A stretch of DNA of 64,000 bases, taken from NCBI RefSeq assembly GCF_027580225.2, contig NC_073354.2, positions 20,791,001 through 20,855,000 of the forward strand, in the 5' to 3' direction. The notes beneath the pieces are model-generated. The model had not been told where the DNA came from. It saw only the letters and a program-made list of their open reading frames with translations, and did no database searches. The DNA is from Misgurnus anguillicaudatus. Its lineage: Eukaryota; Chordata; Actinopteri; Cypriniformes; Cobitidae. A program made the position numbers and the translations under genes. The first letter of the stretch is position 1, and each line of letters starts with the position of its first letter. Positions 47,201 to 58,313 of this stretch are shown one piece after another.

Positions 47201-47834
47201 TTTGCATTACCTTTCCAAATCGCTGAGAGAAAAGGGTCTAAATCACTGAAAGTAAGCAAATATGTAATCAAGTTTTTAGATCTTGTTTATCATTCATTCA
47301 TTACAGTTGGATTCCTGGCAATTAAATGATGAATTGAATCGACACTTACTCCACAGGCTCCACTGTTACCCGCAGGTGTCCATTGTACCTAGTCCAAGCA
47401 ATCACCTTGTCTTCAGTCGTATTAAAGATATGATTTGAACTATCTCTGCTAATTTTTTGACAATGATTCTGACTGAAAGGAAGACATTTAACAAAGTTCC
47501 ATTTTCCACGTTTTAATGAGACCTAGTGATCATTTTATTTAAATTATGTGGTAGTGCATGACAACAAAGACCTGGGAGGGTTAGCAGAGGCGGTCACATG
47601 GAGACTGCATGGGTTAGGGTTTCTTGGGGTCCTTTGCGTTGCCGAAGAAGTACTTGGCATCACGTGGGAATGAATTTGTTGATTCTGACGTGGGGTGAAG
47701 TTGCTATCCGCTAGACTTCGTTCAATAGCCAACTGCAACAGCTCTTCATCAGACATGTTCGCATAAGCACTGTAGTCGTCCTCATTTTCATTTCTTGTTC
47801 TTGAAGCAGCCATTGGCATTCGTGCTACAGCCAT
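41285..47834 (-). CDS. asb2: Ankyrin repeat and SOCS box protein, ASB2 paralogue 2
   Basis: Tandem partner of gene 1 with the same architecture and presumed role as a Cullin-5 ligase substrate receptor. Nine coding exons, minus strand: 47834-47572, 47472-47350, 47245-47076, 46984-46829, 44243-43998, 42593-42422, 42330-41760, 41680-41527, 41439-41285, giving 669 aa. Six exon lengths (123, 170, 156, 246, 172 and 154) equal those of gene 1. The UIM is DEELLQLAIERSL at 29-43, at the same residue numbers as in gene 1, which supports the start at 47834 (MPMAAS at 47819 is an alternative). Ankyrin signatures include GSIPLHECAFYGH, GGTPLHEAV, GISPLHFAAERNRDD and YEDRRSTALYSAV. In the SOCS box the Elongin-binding BC box reads TLMHLSRLKI, with Ser at 628 where Cys is expected. 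The Cul5 box LPLP (647-650) is intact. An acceptor at 47842 implies a 5' UTR exon upstream. Confidence 0.93.
42838..43020 (+). repeat. Three copies of ccgctaaaygycac
   Basis: The 14-base motif occurs near 42842, 42969 and 43004 in the sixth intron of asb2 gene 2 (ccgctaaacgccac, ccgctaaacgtcac, ccgctaaatgccac). It is probably part of an interspersed repeat. A regulatory role cannot be excluded. Confidence 0.4.
43320..43930. repeat. Interspersed repeat in asb2 gene 2 intron
   Basis: Begins with the phrase ccccatgatttactcaccct typical of fish foldback elements and runs through ctttaaaaccgtagtaaaca to cattgtacgctacgcattgg. The frames at 43575-43866 are incidental. The class is not resolved. Confidence 0.4.
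44350..46786. mobile_element. Second copy of the 5569-6795 element, with nested insertion
   Basis: Shares ataataatgatttataatttgag, ggaaaaagtttgcaaaa, gtcatttagtcagaacaaa and tggattgcagctttaag with the 5569-6795 element. The right end carries TTAA at 46783-46786. The left boundary is not clear. It expands the fifth intron of asb2 gene 2 to 2.6 kb and is itself interrupted by 45345-46588. Confidence 0.5.
45345..46588. mobile_element. Palindrome-ended element nested in intronic repeat
   Basis: The left end has taacactttctttgaagg and gacaactgtcattaagtgtc. The right end has gacacttaatgacagttgtc and cttt(c)aagtaaagtgt, inverted copies. The interior repeats gtcattaaaatgtcattaagtgt. A GC-richer core (45900-46140) has no intact protein. 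Confidence 0.6.
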
Positions 47835-47939
47835 TTTGCACCTGCAATAGTAAAGTTGCAGAGATTAATGAAAAGGCCTATACAAGCCACTTGTCAGCAG
47901 TGCCTGTGGAGGAGACTTGGAGAGATAATAATGACTAGA

Positions 47940-49135
47940 AACTTTAATTACAATAATACAAAGAAGAATTTTCGATTAAAGTGACTTCAGGGGCCAAGGC
48001 AGTGCAGTTCACACCAGAAGCCAAGGTGGTGCAGTCCGCACTGGGAGCCACAGAAGTGCTGGGAGTTCAGGGAGCCAGAGAGGTTGCAGCCCAGACCCAG
48101 AGGATACTGACGGCTGCCGTGGCAATGCCAGGGAATCCCCTACCACAAAGTTTTTTTTTTTTGGGAGAGATTCCGGAAGTGTATGCTGCTCAAACACATC
48201 CGAATGCCAGTACCATTAAGGCCGGCACAACAAACTCTGGAGGCACCGCTGAAACTGACCACAAAGATGAGAGTGGGCTCGTGGGTGAGTTTGGGAAGAA
48301 GAGTGGGCTCGTGGCTGAGTTAAAGAGAGAGTGAGCACCTCGGGGAGTACAGGAGAGTCAAAGTGTACCTCACAGAGTTCAGGAGAGTTTTGGAATGAAC
48401 TCTGGGGAGGAAGAAAAAGCCGGAGTTGGCAGAAGTTCCGCGCCACAGGTGGGATCAGTGCTGACGATCGCTGGTGCCAGGAGGAATGGGAATTAGAGTA
48501 AGGAATAGAGTCAGCGTTGTTATCTTCTTCAGACACTATGAAGAGTGAGCCACACAACCACAGCACAGTGTCCAGATTTTGAGCAAGGAAAAATGTGGTA
48601 GAACTCGTTGGTACCTTAGTCGTGTTTCATGGCACCAGCGGGCTTAACTTGAACACTCTAAATAGCACTAAAAGCTCATAATCATATAGGAACCATTTTT
48701 AGTGCTATATAGTAGATATGAAGCACTTATAAAGAACCATCCAGGGGTGATATGGCACCACTATAGCACCAGATATGGTTCTTTGTAGCACAATATGGTT
48801 CTATGCAGGTGCTATATGGCACTTAAAATGGTTCCCCTCGGATTACGAGCCAGTGAAGCACTTTTAGTGCTATTAAGCACCGTTTGTTTTTAGAGTGTAC
48901 CACATACTTAGATGACTAAGAACTGACAGCAAAGAGAGAAACAAGAGCTTAAATAAAGTGGAGATGATGTTGCTGATCACTGGCATGTGAGGACTGAAGG
49001 ATTGTAGACATGAAACAGGTGGGGGAGTGTAGGGGATTATGGGAAACGGACTCCAGAGGGAGGCAAACGGTGAATAAAAGGGGAACAGAACAGGAGGAGA
49101 GACAGGGAATAGGACACCACTGAGGCAACATTTGC
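47940..49135. mobile_element. G/A-rich repeat upstream of asb2 gene 2, possibly EnSpm-like
   Basis: About 47985-48600 has imperfect internal repeats (gccaaggcagtgcagt / gccaaggtggtgcagt, and gagtgggctcgtgg twice). 48900-49135 has phrases typical of fish EnSpm-like termini (aggggattatgggaaacgg, cttaaataaagtgg). No intact transposase. The open frames on both strands within it are not host genes. The class is inferred from recalled similarity. Confidence 0.4.
48653..48898. mobile_element. Short MITE (aacactctaaa ends) nested in repeat
   Basis: Termini aacactctaaatagcac and gtgct(attaagcac)cgt…tttttagagtgt are inverted repeats. The interior repeats tatggttct and agcactta phrases. Non-coding. Confidence 0.6.
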
Positions 49136-49371
49136 TTTATAATTGATTCAAACATCAAGCAGTTTTCTTATTTAGGCAAAAGAGATTTTATGGTATTGAA
49201 AATAAATAAACAGCAGTTAGGTCTTAGCTTATTAAATTGCATAAAAGTACAACAAATTACAAAAAAATAATGTTAATTTAAAATCAAATAATGAAGGAGA
49301 ATGTTTTTAAACTGCACTTTATTTTATTAGTTTATATTACTGAATAAAGTATATTACATTTAGGCATTTAG

Positions 49372-49425
49372 CAGACGCTTTTATCCAAAGCAACTTACAA
49401 AAGTGAGGATAAAGAGAAGTATTAC
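49372..49425. repeat. Teleost SINE/LINE 3'-tail fragment
   Basis: Contains gcatttagcagacgctttta tccaaagcaacttac, a conserved phrase of fish V-SINE and related LINE tails. A decayed relative is at about 57935-57970. Confidence 0.65.
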
Positions 49426-49518
49426 TATATAATGTTTTGTAAATCCTAATATAATTTGTTTCCAACTAATTCAGCATCTTTTTTTTGCTTCATTTTTAGT
49501 AGTATGAAGAAGTCCTAC

Positions 49519-49600
49519 CTTTATAAAGAATATCAGTAATGACAAGGTCACGAGGAGCATCTGTATTAATGTTGTCCTTTCAGATGTCCTATCTCTCTGC
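49519..49600 (-). promoter_or_regulatory. Candidate 5' UTR exon and promoter of asb2 gene 2
   Basis: On the minus strand a donor (ataaag|gtagga) ends a possible non-coding first exon at 49519 that could splice to the acceptor before 47841. A TATA-like cataaaag lies about 30 bases upstream of a plausible start near 49600, next to a ctttaaaagg sequence. It is weak without transcript data. Confidence 0.3.
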
Positions 49601-51640
49601 TGCAGTTTGACTTCTGTGGGGTGCTTTTATGAAGAGCCTTTTAAAGGTCTTGATTTCATGTGATGATGTAAACAAACTGGTTATATTATTAATATCTGCT
49701 TGGCTTGCATCTACCTCGTGAGTGCATGTCTGGTTTAAATGTGGCCAGATTTTCTTTACTTTGTTTTACTTAGTTTAGATTGTGTGACAAGATTTTTTCT
49801 TTAACTGTGTTACTCTGGAAAACAACACATATCCTTTAGTTTTCATAAATAAAATATAAATAACATAAAAAATCTTGCAGCACTAAAATCTATTCGATGA
49901 TTAAATATGCAATATCAATATTATTTTAATGAAATTTGCAATCTAAAGTACAACAACTGTGATTCATGTGTGACACGTGATTAACATGCAAGTTTAATAA
50001 CTTTTATTGCACATTGCATGCATATTTGTAAAACAAGACCTGTTTTTTTGCTTGAATGGAGCCTTATGCATTGTATAATACAAAGTGATACATTATATAA
50101 ACTTATATAGTTTCCTACCCTGTCCTATAGTAATCATTATATCGTGGTACACAATGTGTTGCACAATACCATCCTTTATTTTCAAATTTGCATGTTACTT
50201 TTTTGACTATCCATACTCATAAGTCATTAGGTTGTGCAATGTTTGAGTGACCTTTTTAGGGTCAGCAGAACTGAACTTAACTGAACCATGTTCTAGAAAC
50301 CTCTCTTTGACACTGTAAACATCTGACACAGAAGCTCCGATTCTCTTGACCCACTAAATATCACGACCTACTAAATTACTTAAGTATTTTCGTCTGTATC
50401 CCCTTGTGTTATGTTATGCAACATGTTACATGTCATGTTTGCATAACATGTGCAATAATTTTGTTTTTTCGTGCTTTGTGTTGCAACCTATACTCTTTAT
50501 TCAAGAGTCATTTTTTTCTATTGTTAATTGCACACTGTATATTAATCTATATATGTCTATCTATCTGAAGATTTGGAGCTTTATAACTGTGCAGTTTAAT
50601 GAAGTAGTGAATCTGTAGACGGATTAGCAAACATTTTTGATCATTTGTAAAAAAAAAATAAATTGCATTGATATGACCAAGATATAAACTGCATGTGTGA
50701 AGTCAGGATTTTTCTTTTGGAGCTACATTTGGGGTGAATTAATAATGATAATATTACATGTGAAATATCTTATTAGTCCTGCATGCAGGAAACATAGTAC
50801 ATTGGCGCCCTCATGTGTTGTAAAGTGGAGAGAGAGAAAATATCTGGAGTCCGGACATGTAGTTTCTGGATTTGAGTTATCTTTGATATGGTGTAGACAC
50901 AGTATGTATTAGCTTTAAGGACTGTTGGGCAAATGTATTGCAATCTGGACAGTACTAGTTTACAACTAGTACAGTGTTGCTCTATAATAAAGGTTACATT
51001 CTGGTTCTTAACAAACCTGACTTAGTATCTATTTTTATGGATCAGTTTCATTGATATGGATTACGGATATGGATAAAACTGTAAAATTTTACTCACTTTC
51101 AATGGTCGAAAATAAGGCTTTGCATACTGCTGACACTGACAGATATTGAAGAGAAAAACAAACTGTCAAAACTATAAAAATAACTTTATTTACCGAAAAC
51201 AGTAATGTCAATATATTGATTTTTTTATAGTAAAAAATATAGCTATTAAGAATAAGAAAAAATATGTTTGTTTAGGTGGTGCTATACTTTAATTTTGGAT
51301 TTGGATTTCATTATTTAAAAAAATCAATACAATAAAAAAATAGGATTATTATTCAGGATTTGGTTTATTTATTTGACATTAAATACCTAAGCCTATTACA
51401 ATTACACAAACATTAAAAACTGTAGAATTATTCATCTTTCTTACATATAGGCAAAAGCTTCGGTGATTGGTCTATTGATGAACCCCCTGGGCCTATAGCA
51501 TTTTTCAAACGTCTAAATTTAAACTTTCTGTCTTTTCTTATCTATTTTATATTCTGTATTGTGTACTTAAATGCCTTAACTTGGATATATTGGTTTAGGT
51601 GTTTACACAATGAGCAAATAAACAGAGTTTATTTTGAGAA
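49601..51640. other. Divergent intergenic region between asb2 gene 2 and ppp4r4
   Basis: About 2 kb, AT-rich, with no recognised exon and no well-bounded transposon. The human region has several genes between ASB2 and PPP4R4. None is seen here. Confidence 0.4.
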
Positions 51641-52560
51641 GCAGGTTTCCCGGAATTAACCATATTTAGATGTTTGTGCAAGTACATTCGCTCGCGTTGC
51701 GTTTCATGAGCTGACGAACTGACGCTCTGACGTTGCCGCCGCGCTCAACTGCTGTGGCATGCTGTCTCCATGGAAACCAGTTTAGTTGGTGCAGTGCGTT
51801 TGCGTGGTTTGTATATTCCTTGCTAGCACATACACACGGGGCTTTAAAATATCAAAGACGTAGGCTTGTGCGACGATCCGTTCGCCATTTGCGTTCGATT
51901 TACAGGTGTTTGCTTGACATAAGCATTAAATGGGCAAAATGCACGGCTCTGTCGAGAGGTGTCTTTTCGACAGTCCATTTTTTTCAACTTTGTTGTCGTG
52001 TTATTAGCGAGCTAACGCCAGACCAAGACAGGTGGACAGGTATGTGTGGCCAGGTTACAAATAGATGTTTAGCTAGCTTTACATCTTACATTTAACGGCC
52101 ATCGGGAATATCTTGAAAGGGTGATCCAGCCAGCCATAACGTTTTACAGCGTGAAATAAACGAAGCAAGGATTTTTTGCACACCAACGTGCGCTGACCAA
52201 AAGCACTCGACAGCTACAGCTGCTCCAGTTGGAAACATACATTTAATTCGTATTTTCTTGGAAAGTTAAGAGCAGTTTCATCGCAGGATTCCCTTACTAC
52301 GTGCTGCGTGGTTCGCAGCCGCCAGCGCATGCACGCATCTTCCCTGGACGCGTGTGTAGAACCCGCACAAACAACTGAATATCCACCATGCGAGTAAATT
52401 AGTGACAGATCAAACATCGCAACCGGTGGGACGCGTTTATCGTAGGAGGACTGTCCTCTTTCCTCATCAACGAAATCACACCAGTCATTCACTGTCAACG
52501 AGCCGCAATAATGACAGGACTTTGACTCTCGCGACAAAATTGAGACGAAACTTAGGACAG
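51641..52560 (+). promoter_or_regulatory. ppp4r4 promoter and 5' UTR region
   Basis: Base composition shifts to GC- and CpG-richer sequence (gacgttgccgccgcgctc near 51730) ahead of the first coding exon. Short upstream ORFs are visible: ATG at 52388 (stop after four codons) and ATG at 52509 (stop after four codons). The exact transcription start cannot be read from sequence. Confidence 0.45.
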
Positions 52561-54174
52561 ATGTTTGTCAGGAAAATGACGCCGAGTCAGTCCAGTTTGT
52601 ATGGAGAGATTGATGATCTGCAAGACCTTACTTTTATCGAGAGACCTATACGCAGGAGTCTGAAGGTATGTATTAAGATGTATTTGATTATTTTCTTCCT
52701 ATACATCATCATTATTGTGTTGATGAGACATTATTATGGTACAAAACTTATTATGGCTTTATTATTCATTTTGACAATGCGGATGATTGTGTAGGAAACG
52801 CTATTGACTAAAATGTAAAACATGAATATGCTTTGGCATTTCCTTTTATGTTGCTCTACATTATAGTTAAGATGGTGGTGTATTGTTTTTACATTAAGTA
52901 GTAGACCTAATAAAATCCTTTGGGAAGAACGGGGGTTACCCACTTCAGTCTGCTGAGTGACGCAGTTTTTGTCAGCTGTCCGCATCACCGCTTCGCCTCC
53001 TCGTTTTCGCGCCACACCACTGCGGAACAGAGGATTTCCAATTACAACCATATAATGTTTTAACAATAACCAATACTTCATTCCTCAACTACACTCCCAG
53101 CATTCACACACACATGTGTGATTCGTGTTCAGGAATCCTGTACACCTGTCAACGGTGAAGTTAAGCAAGGATGCTCTCATCCTTTATGAGTCTTATCACG
53201 TACGCGGGGGATAAAGCGACGCCTTCAGAGGGGGCGGGTGTTTTCTGTTCCTAATCTTTTTTTAATAGGGAGCTTCCAAAGAAAATCATCGTGGGTCTGA
53301 CAGCCTTAAAGTAATAGACCAGGCACCCACATGACTCCCGTACCCCACGCCATCTCTTCCCACGCAGTCCCTCTTGCCTCGCATCCTGCCTCCTTTGCAG
53401 CCTCCTCACATATTTGGCTGAGTCATCTGTAAAGGAATCTTGCCACAAATTTTGTGAATTTAAGTCATTATTTTCTATAGGGATGCTAAACATTAAGGCA
53501 AATGGGTTTTATTGTAATAAAGCACTGTGGGCACCTCCAAAGTGCAGATAGCCTAGTGTTGGTTTTTACCGTTTACTCTTTACAAAAGGTGCTAGAAATG
53601 GTAAAAGAATCCCTTCTAACTTCCCAAATAACCTTTCAGTCTTACTTTTTTTTGTCTGTAACAGTGGTTCTCAAACTTTTTCTGCATGCGGCCCCCCTAG
53701 TGTAAGGTGCATCCTTTTGTGGCCCCCCATAAATTGACAAAGCATTCTTAAACAAAACTTAAAATTTGAATTAAACAAAACATATTAAATTATACAATGT
53801 AGTGCTGTTGGTTAGTAGCCCTATTTTTCCAAAGTTTAAATACACAAAATTTTGGATAAATTAATGTAATTTATAAAATTTCATAATACTGGGGCCCCCC
53901 TGGCACAATCACGCCCCACGCCCCCCAGTTTGAGAACCAATGGTCTATAAAACCAACCCTTTCCACTACAATGAACCTTTTGTACAACAATGATGATAAA
54001 GGATATTTATGGAACCATAAAGGCTGACAAAGAACCTTTAAGGACCCTTTATTTTAAAAGATGATGCCCCTCAAAATGTCTTTGTTGCCACCATTTGCAG
54101 AGTGCAGAAGAAATTGATAAGCTTACGGTGGATGAAGATCTGAATGACATAGAGCGAGCAGTCTACCTTCTCAG
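52561..54174 (+). CDS. ppp4r4: Serine/threonine phosphatase 4 regulatory subunit 4, first two coding exons
   Basis: PPP4R4 is a HEAT-repeat regulatory subunit that binds the cytosolic phosphatase PP4 catalytic subunit. Exon 1 (52561-52665) ends at a donor (ctgaag|gtatgt) and exon 2 (54101-54174) lies between ttgcag and tcag|gtaaaa. The encoded N-terminus includes SSLYGEIDDLQDLTFIERP then RRSLK, continuing across the junction to KLTVDEDLNDIERAVYLL. This matches the start of the vertebrate protein as I recall it, including the exon junction after RRSLK. The start could be ATG 52561 or ATG 52576. The second has A at -3 and aligns better with the family. Exon 2 ends in phase 2, and no further exon is found before 64000, so the gene continues beyond the window. 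Confidence 0.9.
53662..53942. mobile_element. hAT MITE with 8-bp duplication in ppp4r4 intron 1
   Basis: The termini cagtggttctcaaac and gtttgagaaccaatg are inverted. Flanks gtctgtaa (53654-53661) and gtctataa (53943-53950) are an 8-bp target duplication with one change. Internal gcccccct runs are typical of this family. Non-coding. Confidence 0.8.
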
Positions 54175-55223
54175 GTAAAAAAAAACCTTATTTGTACAGT
54201 CATAGTGCTGTAGGTATCATAAAGTTACAAGAATTTGCAAGTACCAAATTTTTGCTCGTCTTTGTGTTGAGAAAAGTTTGATTGATACCTTTACTGAAAT
54301 GCTTTTGCCTTGTGGGGAATTTGTTTTGCACTCAAGGGGGCCAAACTGAAATCCAACAACATTGTAGACAGAAGATACAGAAAAGACAAAACATGAACAA
54401 CAACAAACACAGCAATGGTGGTGACATACAATCACCAGTCCAATATCTAAGATGAATCCATAAATAATAAAAAAAATCTACGTGCCTGTGTCTGATCTAT
54501 TCAGTAACTGAATTGTCCTCGGGACAAATGATGTAATGGCACGTTTAGTTTTTGTTGGGGGGATTCAAAGTCTACATCCAGATGAAAGGACGGAAACGTG
54601 GGTCATCCAGTATCCTCAGTGCCAGATTGAGGGTATACTAATCTGTGAGATTGGAGATGCTTTTGACATTTGTTAGTGTTAAAATTCCTACAATATGTGT
54701 TAGTTTAATCTCACTGAGTATGTTGTGTATGTGTAAATCAGTTTTTCTCAGTTGCTTCTTTGCACTTGTTTAAGAACATTGCTGGCTGTAGCTGTTTACC
54801 CAAATGTGTATCCGGAGTAAGCTGGCTACACAAAACTTCTCAAAGCTTGCCCACAACATTCAGCTCAGTGGGTCAAGGCAGGCTGTGTTGTCGCCGCTGT
54901 ACGAGCCTGATGATCAATGTATCATTTAATGGTCTCTCATTGATATTTAGGCAGAACTATGTCTTGAAGGACCTTAGGGAGTCATCATTCTTAGGTTTCC
55001 ATGTTGCTGTCATTCATTTAAAAGGATATAAAGTGATACAGCGCTATCTGATCATTAAAGTTGAATGGATCTGGTTCTGATTACTAAGTTAAAATTTCAT
55101 TAGATTTTCTTAAAATCTACATGTATCATGAATTAATACATGTGTCCTCTGTGCTCTTTATTAGGATTTGAAGAAAGAATAAAGGGGCAAATTAAATCTT
55201 AGCTGAAGTTTAGTGGGAAAATA
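54175..55223. other. ppp4r4 intron 2, proximal part
   Basis: No exon or bounded transposon recognised. The frame at 54760-55080 lacks splice sites and family resemblance. Confidence 0.4.
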
Positions 55224-56119
55224 CATACCGTAAAACTTCAAATAATAGCCCGGGCTTTTATTTTCCCAAACCTATCATCACATCAGGCGTCTAAAAGAAA
55301 CAGGCGTCTATAAGAGACAGGCTTTTACTTTAATTGTTCCAGCATGACAGCAGGAGGTTACCACATATTACGTTTTATTTTTAATTTGAATGTGTTTAAC
55401 AAATTAGTTCGTGTAATAACAACAGTCTTAAATTATTGGCAGTATAAATAAAGCAAACAATGATATGTTTTTTTATTGGTTGTTGCGTGAAATCTTACCC
55501 AGATACAACAGTGCTATTTTCTGATTGGCTATTGTGTAGCCTCTTTCTTTTTTTTGTATTGGCTCGCTCGACTAGAACTCTAGGGAAGACGTGCTTGATA
55601 GAGAGAGAGAGCAGTGCGGCCAGATACATTTTAGGCGCTGCAGCATATTAAATATGATAAATAGTGTTTCCGCGTGAGAAATACAATGTGTGGCGGGAGT
55701 GCATGCATGACAAAAGACTGAAAGCCCGGCTATTATCAGCGGCCCCAAAACACTACCGGCCCACCGGGAAAAGTCCTGACTCTCCCGATTGCCACTTCGC
55801 TACTGTCATCATCACCTCAATCCTGGCGACGAAGCTTGTTGTGTTGTCATAGTGATGAGTAAAGGAGCGACTGCGTCTGTCACGTGACATCTACCGGTAA
55901 GCAAAACAAACTTTAGCGTGTTCAATCTGCACCATAGAACTGTCTTAAACAGACTATCTGACGGGTTTTAGAAGATTAAATACAACCCGAAACTAAAAAA
56001 CAGACCAGGCCTTTATTTGAGACAGGCGTTTATTTACCCAAACCTGTCGTCACACCAGGCGTCTAAAAGAGACAGGCGTCTATTAGGGACTCGGCTATTA
56101 TTTGAAGTTTTACGGTATG
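55224..56119. mobile_element. DNA element with perfect 26-bp inverted termini
   Basis: The 26-bp left end (55224-55249, cataccgtaaaacttcaaat onward) is the exact reverse complement of the right end finishing ttttacggtatg at 56119. Inner arms repeat aggcgtctaaaagaaacagg and its inverse. The GC-rich centre (55560-55880) has short frames but no transposase that I recognise. TA inside cata/tatg could be the target duplication. Confidence 0.8.
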
Positions 56120-56126
56120 TTCGGAT

Positions 56127-57342
56127 TAGGGCTGTGAAAATAACGCATTAATTCGATTAATTAATCTGAGAAAAAATAACGCATTAAAAAAAATAACGCA
56201 GATTAATCCATTCCGTATTGAACCTGAATACATTCTAGCCACCATTTGACTGTAAAATAAAGGAGGTAGACGAGAATGCTCTGGCGGTGACTGGATCATT
56301 GACTGGAACATTTACTTATAAAAAACGGCCTGATGGAAGTGATAATAAAAATAAAGTATGCAACGTCTGCAGCAAAGAATTTGCATATCATAGAGTTCGT
56401 CCACTCTAAAGTACCACATCATACAAAGCACATGGATTAAAGTTCTCCGTCGTTACACGGATTTCCGTCAATTGCAAAATTATTAAATTAACTTTTCATA
56501 AATACGACGTGTATTCAGCTTTTTAAGTGGGATGTGATCAAAGCCTGGAGTGGAGCAAAATCACGTTCCTCTCTCCACTGTAAACTTTCTGTAATCACTA
56601 CGCACCGGATCCACTCCGGGTTTTCTGGCTGTAGCGCGTAAGATGAGGTAAAACTTTATTTCAGCTAGCATGGACATACTTATAATGCCGGAAGGCTCCG
56701 AAGTTTTGGAGATCGATAAAGGTGTAAAAGACCAATGGAGATTGAATTGGCTTAGCGGAATGATGAAGATTGGGATCAGAAAACCAAATATAGCACAGTA
56801 TAGGTGTCCTGTATTTTGTGTGTAAACGATTTCTCTCATACGTGATTACTCGCGTCCCGTTTTTGACTGCTACGTTGAACTAACCAGTGGCTGATAAAAC
56901 GGGTTTGTTAAACTAGTGAGTACACTTTATGTGGCGCCACAAGAACCACTGCTTCCTAAATGCTCTCGCGGTACTTTGATGTCATCCCCGTGTCGGGTTC
57001 TTTATTTAAGGTTTATGTTCAATTGCACAAAAAAGCCCTGCAATTGATATTGCACTGTTAAACTTTTGGTAAATAATCTTCCTGAAGCACTTTATTTCCT
57101 TAGCATATTACTTTAGGTTATTTTTGTTGATTGTTATGGCCATTATTTGAACAGTGAAAATACTGCAATAATAAAAGAGTTTTTGAGCTTCATTGTCACT
57201 AATGCTGATTATTCACTGATTTATTTAAAAAGAAATATTTAATACTTTCACAGCAAAAATTATGTAGGCGAATAATTTAGATTAATTAATCACAGAGTAT
57301 GTAATTAATTAGATTAAAAATTTTAATCGATTCACAGCCCTA
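56127..57342 (+). mobile_element. hAT element with BED-finger remnant and perfect 8-bp duplication
   Basis: Ends tagggctgtgaaaataac and gattcacagcccta, flanked by gttcggat on both sides (56119-56126, 57343-57350). A frame at about 56264-56432 encodes KVCNVCSKEFAYHRVRPL, an in-frame stop at 56407, then STTSYKAH, resembling the BED zinc finger at the N-terminus of hAT transposases. The rest of the transposase is absent, so the copy is non-autonomous. Confidence 0.85.
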
Positions 57343-58017
57343 GTTCGGATGCTTCCTATAGTCTACTTGGAGCACCATTGATTTTGACAGCATTTATGAA
57401 GTCAACTGAAAGTTTAAAGTCCATTTGTCTTTGTTTAGTCACGATAGCTTTCTTGTTACTAGAACAAGAGAGCAGCATTTCAATATAGCATACTAGAGTT
57501 TGTGCTTCTAAAATATGCAGAAATGGAAACACATACAGATAACTTCCTTATTTTGATGTTTTTTGACCCATTACCTGAGTACTTTAGACGTGGTTTTGTC
57601 CTTCTTTAACCTATAAAACTCTAAAACGCTCCTTGCCTGTGCTAATTAAGTGCCAGACTAAGTCCGAGGCCCGACTCCCTCGGGTGGCAAACTAGTTCCG
57701 AGAACAATTTAATTGCCCCTGTTCACTGTCATTTGGCACGTAAAAGCAGGCTGCCAGAGCATCTGTAAGATGATAGAAAAAAGTGTTAAGAAAGAGGTGA
57801 AATGAATAGAATGGTTAGAGACGGGTACTCCTAATGTGCAGACATAATTTGATTATGGTTAAGCAAATGTAATGCCTTTTAACATTTGCACACTTTTAAG
57901 AATATTCATTTATTCTGTTAAACAATATACATTGACATTTAGCCATATAGCAGATGCTTTTATCTAAAAATGAGGATAAACAATGGAGCGGTTCTTCTTA
58001 AGGAAAAAATATTTAGT
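57343..58017. other. ppp4r4 intron 2, no gene
   Basis: Unremarkable intronic sequence. A decayed fish SINE/LINE tail (agcagatgcttttatct) is at about 57948-57965. Confidence 0.4.
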
Positions 58018-58313
58018 GCTACAGACGGTTTCAATGGACGCACGTGATACACGTCTGGATCCGAACCTTACTTCCGGTTTCGTTTTTTTAATGGTCTAAC
58101 TAGTTGCTAAACTGATCTCTTGAACAAATGCCTCGTCAAAAATAACAAATGTTTTGGTTTCCTATGTAATCTATGTGTTGTTGTTTTGCTTGTGTATATA
58201 AATAAACTACGTTTAAAGTACTTTGTTGCTATTTATTATTAGCGGAGTTTACCGGAAGTTACTGCGGGCCGCGACAGCCGCTTGTTTATGTTGTTACTGC
58301 TGAAACCGTCTAT
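58018..58313. mobile_element. MITE, tagacggtttcat family, copy C
   Basis: Begins ctacagacggtttcaatgg and ends tgctgaaaccgtctat. Closely matches copy A at 9413-9721 (ccgaaccttacttccggttt, cgcttgtttatgttgtt). Confidence 0.8.

Noticed and set aside
47981..48566. Open frames of 117 and 116 codons on opposite strands
   Set aside because: They lie in a repeat with internal duplications, overlap each other, and have no splice structure or recognisable domain.
52214..52537. 107-codon minus-strand frame near ppp4r4
   Set aside because: Antisense to the GC-rich ppp4r4 5' UTR and promoter. No family support.
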